From Sivonenia sp049582005 (lineage in GTDB: Bacteria; Cyanobacteriota; Cyanobacteriia; Gloeobacterales; PMM-0068), in contig JBAUTB010000037.1 of the NCBI GenBank assembly GCA_049582005.1, positions 1 to 14,208 of the forward strand: a stretch of DNA of 14,208 bases. The letters are read 5' to 3'. The position numbers were made by a program, and so were the translations under genes. The number at the start of each line of letters is the position of its first letter. Position 1 is the first letter of the stretch. Under the pieces are notes generated by a model. The model ran no database searches and had not been told where the DNA came from. It saw nothing but the letters and a program-made list of their open reading frames with translations. Below, piece after piece: positions 7,049-13,648 of this stretch.

Positions 7049-7621
7049 TCAGGGCTGTAATTGCTTTGCCCTTTCCATTTCGAGTCGCCAACGGTCGTAA
7101 TCCCTGACCAAGTCCGTCAGCAAGATACGTTTAATTCTGCTCAAGACTCCATGAATGATAGTATTGCATGCCGCTTCGACCACACTGAAGGGTGTCATTT
7201 GCAACAGAGGAGGTAAGGGAAAAGCCACCTGGAGGTCAATTCGTCCCTGATATTGAGGATACTGCTCAGACCCTACCGCATGAAAGACACCCTCAAACGA
7301 AAAATCGATTTTGTCTGTAAACCAGGAATCATCAATAATTTGATGACTCAAAGATCGGACATGAACCCCTCTGGGTGAGTCTTGAGAGGCCTCAGAACCG
7401 ATGGAGCGGATCTCTAGCTCAATAAGCGGCTTCAAGACAAATCCCAATACCCCAATTGGTTTCATCTGAATACGCCAACGGTCCCCTCCCAAATGCGAAA
7501 TCGAACTGGGATGGACCATATGCTGGACCATGCGCCGTGTTTGCAATAGATAAGCTTCGGCTTCTTGAAGGGTGCCGTTCACAGAAATATCTAAGGTTTC
7601 AGCAGCGGAGAATTTTAGCAA
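7049..7621 (-). CDS. DUF1997 family protein
   Basis: This 190-aa protein matches DUF1997, a family found in cyanobacteria and plastid-bearing plants with no assigned reaction. The family pattern of an N-terminal FSAAETLDI strand, the L-QTRRMVQHMVHPSSI helix and turn (26-42), and later repeated strands (WRIQMKPIGVLGF, DKIDFSFEGVFHAV, GRIDLQVAFPLPPLLQMTP) followed by a long C-terminal helix is present. It resembles a START-like helix-grip fold. No signal peptide or membrane helix is seen. The only suitable start is a TTG at 7621: an in-frame stop lies 24 nt upstream, and no ATG or GTG occurs between. There is no clear ribosome binding site, so translation may depend on coupling to the deacetylase-like gene that ends 48 bp upstream. 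Confidence 0.85.
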   Translation of the reverse strand: MLKFSAAETLDISVNGTLQEAEAYLLQTRRMVQHMVHPSSISHLGGDRWRIQMKPIGVLGFVLKPLIELEIRSIGSEASQDSPRGVHVRSLSHQIIDDSWFTDKIDFSFEGVFHAVGSEQYPQYQGRIDLQVAFPLPPLLQMTPFSVVEAACNTIIHGVLSRIKRILLTDLVRDYDRWRLEMERAKQLQP

Positions 7622-7669
7622 AATGCCAGATTGTACTCTTTATCTATCTTAACGGGGAGTTGAGGAGTG

Positions 7670-8584
7670 TCAGGGTTTAAAACGCTGATAAATCTCAGTC
7701 GCCGCTTGATGCAAAATCGCATGACGGGCGACCAGGGCGTGGAGGTTGTTGTCATAGCCGCCGCCAATTACTGCCGCCAAAGGGTATCCCAGGGCCAAAG
7801 CCGTACTGAGGACTTCCATATCCCGACGATAAAGCCCTTCATCGGTCAGCTTCAGTTTACCCAGATGGTCTGCTTGGTGAGGGTCCACCCCGGCATCGTA
7901 GAAAATCAGGTCGGGTTTTACATCTTTCATCAAGCTTAAAAGATGACTTTTTAGAACCTGGATATAGGCATCATCCCCCATGCCCTGAGGAAGGGGAACA
8001 TCCAGGTCACTCTTTTGCTTATACCCAGGAAAATTTTCTTCGCAATGCATCGAAAACGTAAAGACCGAAGGGTCATCCCGAAAAATAAAGGCCGTGCCGT
8101 CGCCTTGATGCACATCTAAATCGATGATCAAGACTTTTTTAATCAAGCCCTCTTGTTGAAGGACACGGGTAGCAATCGCCATATCGTTAAAAATACAAAA
8201 GCCAGAGCCAAAATCGGGAAAAGCATGGTGGGTTCCGCCAGCAGTATTGCAGGCAAGACCAGAAGCGAGGGCTAAGCGAGCGGTGAGGACCGTACCTCCG
8301 ACCGCCGTGCAGGTCCGATGCGCCAAACCGGGATTCCAGGGCAAACCAATCCGACGCAAGGCTTTCGGGTCGAGGGTCCCCTCACAAAAAGCTTGAACAT
8401 AGCTAGGGCTATGGACTAAGCAAAGCCAGTCACGGGGAGGAATTTGAGGGCAATGAAATTGCTCAGGTCTAGCAATCCCGTTTTGCAGCAAACGCTGATG
8501 CAAAAGCGCAAACTTACTCATCGGGAAGCGGTGTCCCTGCGGCATCGCCGTCACATAGTCGGGACTATAGACCAGGGGCAACAT
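7670..8584 (-). CDS. histone deacetylase family (class II/AcuC-like) zinc hydrolase
   Basis: This 304-aa protein is a full-length arginase-fold deacetylase. The active-site motifs are all visible: GGTHHAF with the His119-His120 pair, IDLDVHQGDG with zinc ligands Asp157 and His159, AGVDPH with the third ligand Asp234, and GGGY with the transition-state Tyr277. It should remove acetyl or related groups from lysine, polyamine or small-molecule amides; the bacterial substrate is not readable from sequence. The N-terminus (LPLVYSPDY, GHRFPM) agrees with the usual family start, supporting the ATG at 8584. It begins only 3 nt after the stop of the CorA-type gene, so the two are almost certainly co-transcribed and translationally coupled. 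No signal peptide is present; it is cytosolic. Confidence 0.92.
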   Translation of the reverse strand: MLPLVYSPDYVTAMPQGHRFPMSKFALLHQRLLQNGIARPEQFHCPQIPPRDWLCLVHSPSYVQAFCEGTLDPKALRRIGLPWNPGLAHRTCTAVGGTVLTARLALASGLACNTAGGTHHAFPDFGSGFCIFNDMAIATRVLQQEGLIKKVLIIDLDVHQGDGTAFIFRDDPSVFTFSMHCEENFPGYKQKSDLDVPLPQGMGDDAYIQVLKSHLLSLMKDVKPDLIFYDAGVDPHQADHLGKLKLTDEGLYRRDMEVLSTALALGYPLAAVIGGGYDNNLHALVARHAILHQAATEIYQRFKP

Positions 8585-8587
8585 CCG

Positions 8588-9487
8588 CTACCACCATCCC
8601 CGGTATTTAAACCAGCTCAACATCGAACCCGTAATCACGACCGTCCCCCCAATCACCCACCAAAAAGCTTGGGGGTTATCGTTCAGTCCGTAGGGCAAGG
8701 GCACATTCATGCCAAAGACGCCGGAAATCAGGGTAGGGACAACAAATAAGGTTCCAATTAAAGCCAAAAGCTTGGCTACATCATTCGTCCGATTGGAAAG
8801 AGAAGTCAGGTAAATGTCCAGAATGCCCGTAAGCAAGTCTCGGTAGCTTTCTACCATTTCCTGTGCCCTTAGCACATGGTCATAAACGTCCCGCAAATAG
8901 GGTTGAATGTCTCGGGGAATCAGCTCATTATCATAGCGCAAGAGCGTATTGAGCATTTCTCGCTGGAAACCGACGGCCCGTCGGAAGGTGATCAGGCTAC
9001 GTTTGAGGGTAAAGACATCCTCTAAGAATTTGGCAGAAGGACCTTCATAGGCTTGGTCTTCCAAGACATCGATCTGCTCTCCAATCGCATCGAGGACAGG
9101 CAAGTATTGATCTACCGTGTTGTCAATGAGGGCATGGAACAAGCGACCGCTGGACTTAATTGAAAATCGTGCAGCGTCTCTGATCGCCTGTTCTATAGAT
9201 GCACAGGGCTGATCATGAACACTCACCAAATAATCTTTGCCGAGAAAAACTTCCACCTCTTGAATCTGCAGGTCCATAGAGGTTGGGTCCAAGTGGAGGG
9301 GATTGAAGATGATAAACAGGTATGCTCCATAGTCGTCAATCTTGGCAAGCTGTATATCATTGTGGCAATCTTCCAGGGCTAAGGGATGGAAGTTTAAGGA
9401 GCGCGCCATTTCATCGAATTCTGGATCTTGGGGATTATCGAAGTCCGTCCAGCAGACTCCCCCCACAATTTCTGTTTTCAATGACAT
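8588..9487 (-). CDS. corA: CorA family magnesium/cobalt transporter
   Basis: This is a 299-aa inner-membrane divalent cation channel of the CorA family, acting as a pentamer. Residues 1-235 form the cytoplasmic domain, ending in the long stalk helix. The first membrane helix lies at about 239-258 and is followed by the signature GMN at 259-261, which forms the selectivity filter; the usual preceding Tyr is Phe258. A short outside loop leads to the second helix at about 276-293 and a basic end (KYR). The family normally carries Mg2+ and sometimes Co2+ or Ni2+; the exact ion is not settled by sequence. The ATG at 9487 has no close Shine-Dalgarno. An 11-codon reading frame (9513 to 9478), preceded by a G-rich run, overlaps this start and may help load ribosomes. 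The downstream deacetylase-like gene starts 3 nt after it. Confidence 0.9.
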   Translation of the reverse strand: MSLKTEIVGGVCWTDFDNPQDPEFDEMARSLNFHPLALEDCHNDIQLAKIDDYGAYLFIIFNPLHLDPTSMDLQIQEVEVFLGKDYLVSVHDQPCASIEQAIRDAARFSIKSSGRLFHALIDNTVDQYLPVLDAIGEQIDVLEDQAYEGPSAKFLEDVFTLKRSLITFRRAVGFQREMLNTLLRYDNELIPRDIQPYLRDVYDHVLRAQEMVESYRDLLTGILDIYLTSLSNRTNDVAKLLALIGTLFVVPTLISGVFGMNVPLPYGLNDNPQAFWWVIGGTVVITGSMLSWFKYRGWW

Positions 9488-9533
9488 AAATAGTTCATCA
9501 GCGGGACCTCCATGATAATGCCCCCATCTGCCA

Positions 9534-9570
9534 TAGCGCAGCTATTCCGCATGGCCTGCGGCCTAGCCGG
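9534..9570. repeat. GC-rich palindromic repeat in the corA-ppsA spacer
   Basis: This short segment is a series of overlapping palindromes: AGC-GCA-GCT at the left, CCGCA/TGCGG (9547-9551 with 9557-9561, 5-nt loop), and CGGC-CTA-GCCG (9559-9569). The two stems overlap, so they are alternative folds. Its GC content is well above the AT-rich DNA around it. This style, with overlapping GC-rich stems, resembles the small interspersed repeats scattered in many cyanobacterial genomes, although only one copy is in this window. The rest of the 265-bp spacer contains only the ppsA promoter candidate and an 8-bp palindrome CCGTACGG (9690-9697). Confidence 0.45.
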
Positions 9571-9697
9571 AAGCCACTTTAGGGAGAGCAGAATTGAGGA
9601 CGCAATGTAGAAATAAACGAGCAACGTTAAGAATCCGTAAACAGAGAGGCCAATCTCAAACTTTTATTACAGATTTAGAGTATATGGATCCGTACGG

Positions 9698-9726
9698 TTG
9701 GCTTTGATAAGTTACAGGCTTAAACT
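9698..9726 (+). promoter_or_regulatory. candidate sigma70-type promoter of ppsA
   Basis: TTGGCT (9698-9703) and TAAACT (9721-9726) are separated by exactly 17 bp, with four of six matches each to the -35 and -10 consensus. Transcription would start near 9732, leaving a leader of about 20 nt before the ATG at 9753. This favours that ATG over the GTG at 9735, which would be almost leaderless. An 8-bp perfect palindrome CCGTACGG (9690-9697) abuts the -35 element and could be an operator. Confidence 0.35.
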
Positions 9727-9752
9727 AATACTAAGTGGCAAGGAAAAATCTA

Positions 9753-12218
9753 ATGTCAACGAGTACTCCAAGAGTTCCGAAGGATAGTATGAAAAAGATG
9801 GAAGACAGTAATCATCTAATACTTTGGTTTAAAGAAATTGGAATTCAAGATATTGCTAAAGTTGGGGGCAAAAATGCTTCTTTAGGGGAAATGATTCGCG
9901 AACTTTCTGAGGGGGGGGTGAAAGTTCCGGATGGATTTGCAATTACAGCCCAAGCCTATTATTTCTTTATAAGAGAAGCAGGGCTAGAACAAAAACTGAA
10001 GGATATTTTTGCTGATTTGGATACCAATGATATTCATAACTTGTATCAACGAGGAGCTCAAGCTCGTTCCTTAATTCTTCATGCTTCTCTTCCTCCCGTG
10101 CTGGAACAAGAAATCATAAGCGCCTACCAAAAACTCTGTGAAGAATATGGTCCAGAGACCGACTGTGCCGTGCGTTCCAGTGCCACGGCAGAAGACCTCC
10201 CCGATGCCAGCTTTGCAGGGCAACAAGAGACCTACCTCAATGTCCACGGCGAGAAAAATATCTTAGAAGCCTGCAAAAAATGCTTTGCTTCTCTATTTAC
10301 AGACCGGGCTATTTCCTACCGACAGACTAAAGGTTTTGACCATTTGTCGATCGGACTTTCGATCGGGGTCCAAAAGATGGTGCGCTCTGATTTAGCTTGT
10401 TCCGGCGTTATGTTCTCTATTGATACGGAAACAGGTTTCCAAAATACAGTCCTGATTAGTGCAGCCTATGGCCTGGGAGAGAATATAGTCCAGGGAACAG
10501 TTAACCCTGATGAATATGTTGTTTTTAAACCTACTTTAGGTCAGGGTTATAAACCAATTTTGAATAAAAGCTTAGGCAGTAAAGAACTCAAAATGCTCTA
10601 TGATCTGGGTGGCTCCAAAGTAACAAAAAATGTCATGGTTCCAATTGCAGAACGTCAACGTTTTGCCTTAGAGGATGATGATATTCTCTGCCTAGCCCGT
10701 TGGGCTTGTGTGATCGAAGACCACTATAGCCGTGTCCGCAAGACGCCTACGCCCATGGATATGGAATGGGCTAAGGATGGGATCACCGGTGAGTTGTTTA
10801 TCGTTCAAGCCCGTCCTGAAACTGTCCAGTCCCAAAAATCGAAGAATGTCCTGCGAAGCTATCACCTGTTGAAAGGTCAAGCAGCGACTGCGACTGTTTT
10901 GGTGCGGGGCCGTAGTGTCGGGGAAGCGATTGGGCAGGGCAACGTGCGGGTGATTCGGGATGCCCAGAATTTAGGTCAATTCCAAGCGGGAGAAGTGTTA
11001 GTCACCGATAGGACCGACCCCGACTGGGAACCGATTATGAAAAAGGCGGCGGCCATTGTCACCAATCAAGGAGGACGGGTCTGCCATGCTGCGATCATTG
11101 CCCGTGAACTGGGTATTCCGGCGATTGTTGGCACAGAAGACGGTACCAGCCTTTTGAAAACAGGACAGGAGGTAACGGTTTCCTGTTCCGAGGGAGAAGA
11201 AGGCAGAGTCTATGAGGGCTTGCTTCCCTTTGAAGTCCAGGAGATGGACCTGGGAGAACTACCGCCCATCCGTACGCCTTTGATGATGAATGTGGGCAAC
11301 CCGGAAGAAGCCTTTAGCCTCTCGGCGATTCCTAATGATGGCGTTGGCTTAGCCCGTTTGGAGTTCATCATTGCCAATCGGATCAAAATTCATCCGCTAG
11401 CCCTTGTCCAGTATCCCAACCTCTGCAGTATCGAGGGAGAACCTGATACGCAGCTCTGCAAGGAAATAGAAAAGCTCACCTTGGGCTATGATCGCAAACC
11501 TGACTTTTTCGTGGATAAGCTTGCCCAGGGCGTGGGCATCATTGGAGCCGCTTTTTATCCAAAGCCCGTCATTGTCCGGCTTTCCGATTTCAAGAGCAAT
11601 GAGTACGCCAACCTCCTAGGCGGGGCACCATTCGAACCCCATGAAGAAAACCCCATGCTTGGCTGGCGGGGTGCTTCTCGCTACTACGACGAGCACTATC
11701 GGGAAGGCTTTGCCTTGGAATGTCGGGCCATAAAACGGGTCCGTGATGAGATGGGACTTACCAATGTCATCCTGATGATTCCTTTCTGCCGTACTCCTGA
11801 TGAAGGCCGTAGGGTCCTGGCAGAGATGGCAAAACATGGCCTCGTCCAGGGAGAAAATGGCCTACAGGTCTATGTCATGTGCGAATTGCCCAGTAATGTT
11901 CTGATGGCCGATGAATTCGCTGAAGTTTTTGATGGCTTTTCCATCGGCTCCAATGACCTCACGCAGCTAACCTTAGGACTTGATCGTGATTCTGCGCTAG
12001 TGGCCCATCTGTTTGACGAACGCAATGAAGCCGTCAAACGCCTGGTGTCGATGGTGATTGCCACCGCTAAAAAGCATGGACGCAAAATTGGGATCTGCGG
12101 TCAAGCGCCTAGCGATTATCCGGAATTTGCTCGCTTCCTCGTAGAGCAAGGGATTGATTCCATCAGTCTGAATCCAGATTCTGTGATTAAAACTCGGCTG
12201 GCCTTGGCAGAGCTTTGA
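9753..12218 (+). CDS. ppsA: phosphoenolpyruvate synthase
   Basis: PpsA converts pyruvate, ATP and water to phosphoenolpyruvate, AMP and phosphate, letting the cell run gluconeogenesis from pyruvate. I start at the ATG at 9753 (821 aa) because AAGGA lies 8 nt upstream; an in-frame GTG at 9735 has no binding site. The N-terminal ATP-grasp domain (about 20-360) has VGGKNASLGEM and AVRSSATAEDLPDASFAGQQETYLN-type signatures. The swivel domain carries the phosphorylated histidine in GGRVCHAA (His445). The C-terminal PEP/pyruvate TIM barrel has GSNDLTQLTLGLDRD and the catalytic Cys782 in GICGQAPSD. Length and order match PEP synthase; pyruvate phosphate dikinase is longer (about 870-880 aa) and differs in the swivel region, but the two cannot be fully separated by eye. 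It is transcribed alone, divergently from corA. Confidence 0.93.
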   Translation: MSTSTPRVPKDSMKKMEDSNHLILWFKEIGIQDIAKVGGKNASLGEMIRELSEGGVKVPDGFAITAQAYYFFIREAGLEQKLKDIFADLDTNDIHNLYQRGAQARSLILHASLPPVLEQEIISAYQKLCEEYGPETDCAVRSSATAEDLPDASFAGQQETYLNVHGEKNILEACKKCFASLFTDRAISYRQTKGFDHLSIGLSIGVQKMVRSDLACSGVMFSIDTETGFQNTVLISAAYGLGENIVQGTVNPDEYVVFKPTLGQGYKPILNKSLGSKELKMLYDLGGSKVTKNVMVPIAERQRFALEDDDILCLARWACVIEDHYSRVRKTPTPMDMEWAKDGITGELFIVQARPETVQSQKSKNVLRSYHLLKGQAATATVLVRGRSVGEAIGQGNVRVIRDAQNLGQFQAGEVLVTDRTDPDWEPIMKKAAAIVTNQGGRVCHAAIIARELGIPAIVGTEDGTSLLKTGQEVTVSCSEGEEGRVYEGLLPFEVQEMDLGELPPIRTPLMMNVGNPEEAFSLSAIPNDGVGLARLEFIIANRIKIHPLALVQYPNLCSIEGEPDTQLCKEIEKLTLGYDRKPDFFVDKLAQGVGIIGAAFYPKPVIVRLSDFKSNEYANLLGGAPFEPHEENPMLGWRGASRYYDEHYREGFALECRAIKRVRDEMGLTNVILMIPFCRTPDEGRRVLAEMAKHGLVQGENGLQVYVMCELPSNVLMADEFAEVFDGFSIGSNDLTQLTLGLDRDSALVAHLFDERNEAVKRLVSMVIATAKKHGRKIGICGQAPSDYPEFARFLVEQGIDSISLNPDSVIKTRLALAEL

Positions 12219-12264
12219 GCGCTCGGCCTATCAATTGCAATCAACCCTCAAAGTAGAGACTTTC

Positions 12265-12282
12265 TTATCCATCGATCGATAA
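12265..12282. promoter_or_regulatory. palindromes upstream of toxin-antitoxin operon
   Basis: ATCGATCGAT (12271-12280) is a perfect 10-bp palindrome, overlapped by a second pair of arms TTATC (12265-12269) and GATAA (12278-12282). It lies about 40 bp upstream of the antitoxin start, where operators for autoregulation by antitoxin-toxin complexes are usual. Binding is inferred only from position and symmetry. Confidence 0.35.
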
Positions 12283-12320
12283 TAAAGAATGAAGGCATGC
12301 CCCTTAGTTGGAGAACCAGG

Positions 12321-12569
12321 ATGACTAAAGAAGCTGTTTTACTTGAACACTGGCGAGAACTTACGCCTGAAGCTCAGGATCGAGTTTTGGAATTCGTACA
12401 AGCATTATATCCGCACAAAGAATCTACAGAGTTCGTACCTCAAACTCCTCTTGGCAACAAACTCTGGGAGATTCGGCAACGGGCCATCTCAAAAGGGCTG
12501 CAACTACTCTCTGAAAGGGAGCTAGAAGAAGAGCTGGCTGACCGCAGAGGCGGGTATCGTGAGCCTTAA
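12321..12569 (+). CDS. DUF2281-like antitoxin of a PIN toxin
   Basis: This is an 82-aa protein from the ATG at 12321, which has GGAG 7 nt upstream. An in-frame ATG at 12297 would add 8 residues but has poor spacing. The N-terminal half, LLEHWRELTPEAQDRVLEFVQALY, is the helical motif of DUF2281-like antitoxins. The C-terminal half (LGNKLWEIRQRAISKGLQLL, then ELEEELADRRGG) is the charged tail that in this group binds the PIN partner. It is predicted to block the toxin and to repress the operon. Its last 11 bp overlap the start of the PIN gene, typical of toxin-antitoxin pairs. Similar pairs are very common in cyanobacterial genomes. Confidence 0.85.
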   Translation: MTKEAVLLEHWRELTPEAQDRVLEFVQALYPHKESTEFVPQTPLGNKLWEIRQRAISKGLQLLSERELEEELADRRGGYREP

Positions 12570-12969
12570 GAAAACTTATATTGATTCAGGTGTACTGATA
12601 AATGCCTTTCGCGGAACCACAGAAGTTAGCCTCAAAGCTACTCAAATCCTTGATGACCCGACAAGGGAATTCGCCTCCAGTCCTTTTGTTAAGCTAGAAG
12701 CCCTACCTAAAGCCATCTATAACAAGCAACAAGAAGAGGCCGAATTCTATGAAGTCTTCTTTGCTGCTATCACCCATTGGGCATCTGACCTGGAGCAGAT
12801 TTGTAAGATAGCTGAACACATTGCCCGTACCTATGGATTGGCTGGTATGGATGCCTTACATGTTGCTGCTGCTCTTTCTATTAGAGTAGATGAGTTAGTA
12901 ACCACGGAAAGAACTACCAAACCTATGCATCGGGTAACTGAAGTTCAGATTATTTCAATAGCAATCTAA
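12559..12969 (+). CDS. PIN-domain ribonuclease toxin
   Basis: This 136-aa protein starts at a GTG inside the antitoxin gene, 11 bp before its end, so translation is coupled. The PIN fold shows YIDSGVLINAF with the first metal-binding Asp9, KLEALPK with Glu47, and GMDALHVAAAL with Asp98. The fourth acidic position, usually TxD, is here TTER with Glu117, a conservative change. PIN toxins cut RNA (tRNA, rRNA or mRNA) with Mg2+ or Mn2+ when the antitoxin is lost. The length is normal and no truncation is seen, so it is likely active. Substrate is not predictable. The AT-rich DNA following it leads into an insertion sequence, so this end of the window is accessory. Confidence 0.88.
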   Translation: MSLKKTYIDSGVLINAFRGTTEVSLKATQILDDPTREFASSPFVKLEALPKAIYNKQQEEAEFYEVFFAAITHWASDLEQICKIAEHIARTYGLAGMDALHVAAALSIRVDELVTTERTTKPMHRVTEVQIISIAI

Positions 12970-13000
12970 TTATTTCACGGGCAGGCGGCTTAAAGCTGCA

Positions 13001-13015
13001 TATTGTTTAACAATA
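13001..13015. repeat. short perfect palindrome between toxin gene and IS
   Basis: TATTGTT (13001-13007), one T, and AACAATA (13009-13015) form a perfect 7-bp inverted repeat. It lies 32 nt after the toxin stop. No T-run follows, so it is not a clear terminator; it may be an operator or chance. The left end of the ISL3 element should lie between here and 13112, but I could not identify its terminal repeat because the partner end is outside the window. Confidence 0.3.
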
Positions 13016-13111
13016 GAAGTGACTTAGAGGATTTAAGCAATGTGACCTTCAGGAATGTCGGGTCTATCGGGTTTGCTATGCTAATGTAACAAGTAATACA
13101 AATATGAGATT

Positions 13112-13648
13112 ATGCAGCTACTCCTGACTCAGTTACTTAATCTTCCAGGTATTGAGGTTGAGAACTATAGCGACCTAGACGGCGAATTGATTTTAGAAGT
13201 TGAACCCGTAACGACGCAAGCAATTTGTCCCCGTTGTCAACAAATTAGTTGTCATCTGCATCAAAATCATTGGTATTTAGCGCGAGACTTAAGCATCAGT
13301 GGGCGGACTGTGCTTTTGAAGGTTAATCGCCGCCAATTCAAGTGTCAGACTTGTGGCAAGCCTTTCAGTGAAACGCTCAATTTTATTGGCAATCGTCGTA
13401 AGCAGACTGACCGATTCGCCCAGTCAATTGTCCAACAAGTTCTACACAGTGATGTCCATAATGTAGCGACTCAAAATGATTTAACAGATGAAGAAGTTTG
13501 GTCAATGGTACAGTACATCATACCAATTTCCTTTTTGTATGCAACAGATAAAAATGTGGGTTCCTTGCTCCGAAAGGTTTTTCAAAAAAGATGTGTCGCA
13601 TATTTTTTTGAAAATGGTATCAGTAAAAAAAACTTCAAATTGATTTGA
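13112..13648 (+). CDS. ISL3 transposase, N-terminal part (disrupted)
   Basis: This 178-aa frame starts at ATG 13112. Residues 1-95 hold the ISL3 zinc-binding motif, with Cys39-x2-Cys42 and Cys78-x2-Cys81. Residues about 98-131 form the helix-turn-helix that precedes the catalytic domain. Residues 137-170 have no transposase character and are encoded by an inserted MITE-like element, which adds exactly 34 codons without breaking the frame. After it the frame reads Ser-Lys-Lys across an A8 run and then meets a stop, while the catalytic domain continues in the -1 frame. By itself this product would bind DNA but not catalyse transposition; such fragments may act as inhibitors of intact copies. 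Confidence 0.85.
   Translation: MQLLLTQLLNLPGIEVENYSDLDGELILEVEPVTTQAICPRCQQISCHLHQNHWYLARDLSISGRTVLLKVNRRQFKCQTCGKPFSETLNFIGNRRKQTDRFAQSIVQQVLHSDVHNVATQNDLTDEEVWSMVQYIIPISFLYATDKNVGSLLRKVFQKRCVAYFFENGISKKNFKLI
13517..13622. mobile_element. MITE-like element inserted in the ISL3 transposase gene
   Basis: The ends ATACCA...TATGC (from 13520) and GCATA...TGGTAT (to 13620) are imperfect terminal inverted repeats: 21 of the outer 30 bases match, including the first six and TATGC at positions 19-23. ATCA occurs at 13517-13520 and again at 13619-13622, as expected of a 4-bp target duplication (a TA duplication is an alternative reading). The unit is about 98-102 bp with no gene of its own. Removing 102 bp rejoins the transposase codons in frame. 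Its parent transposase is not in the window. Confidence 0.65.

Noticed and set aside
9735..9752. GTG start giving a 827-aa PpsA
   Set aside because: No ribosome binding site precedes it, while AAGGA precedes the ATG at 9753, and the candidate promoter would leave almost no leader.
12219..12264. AAAGT/ACTTT mini-hairpin as a ppsA terminator
   Set aside because: Five base pairs, A/T-rich, and no continuous T-run; too weak to call.
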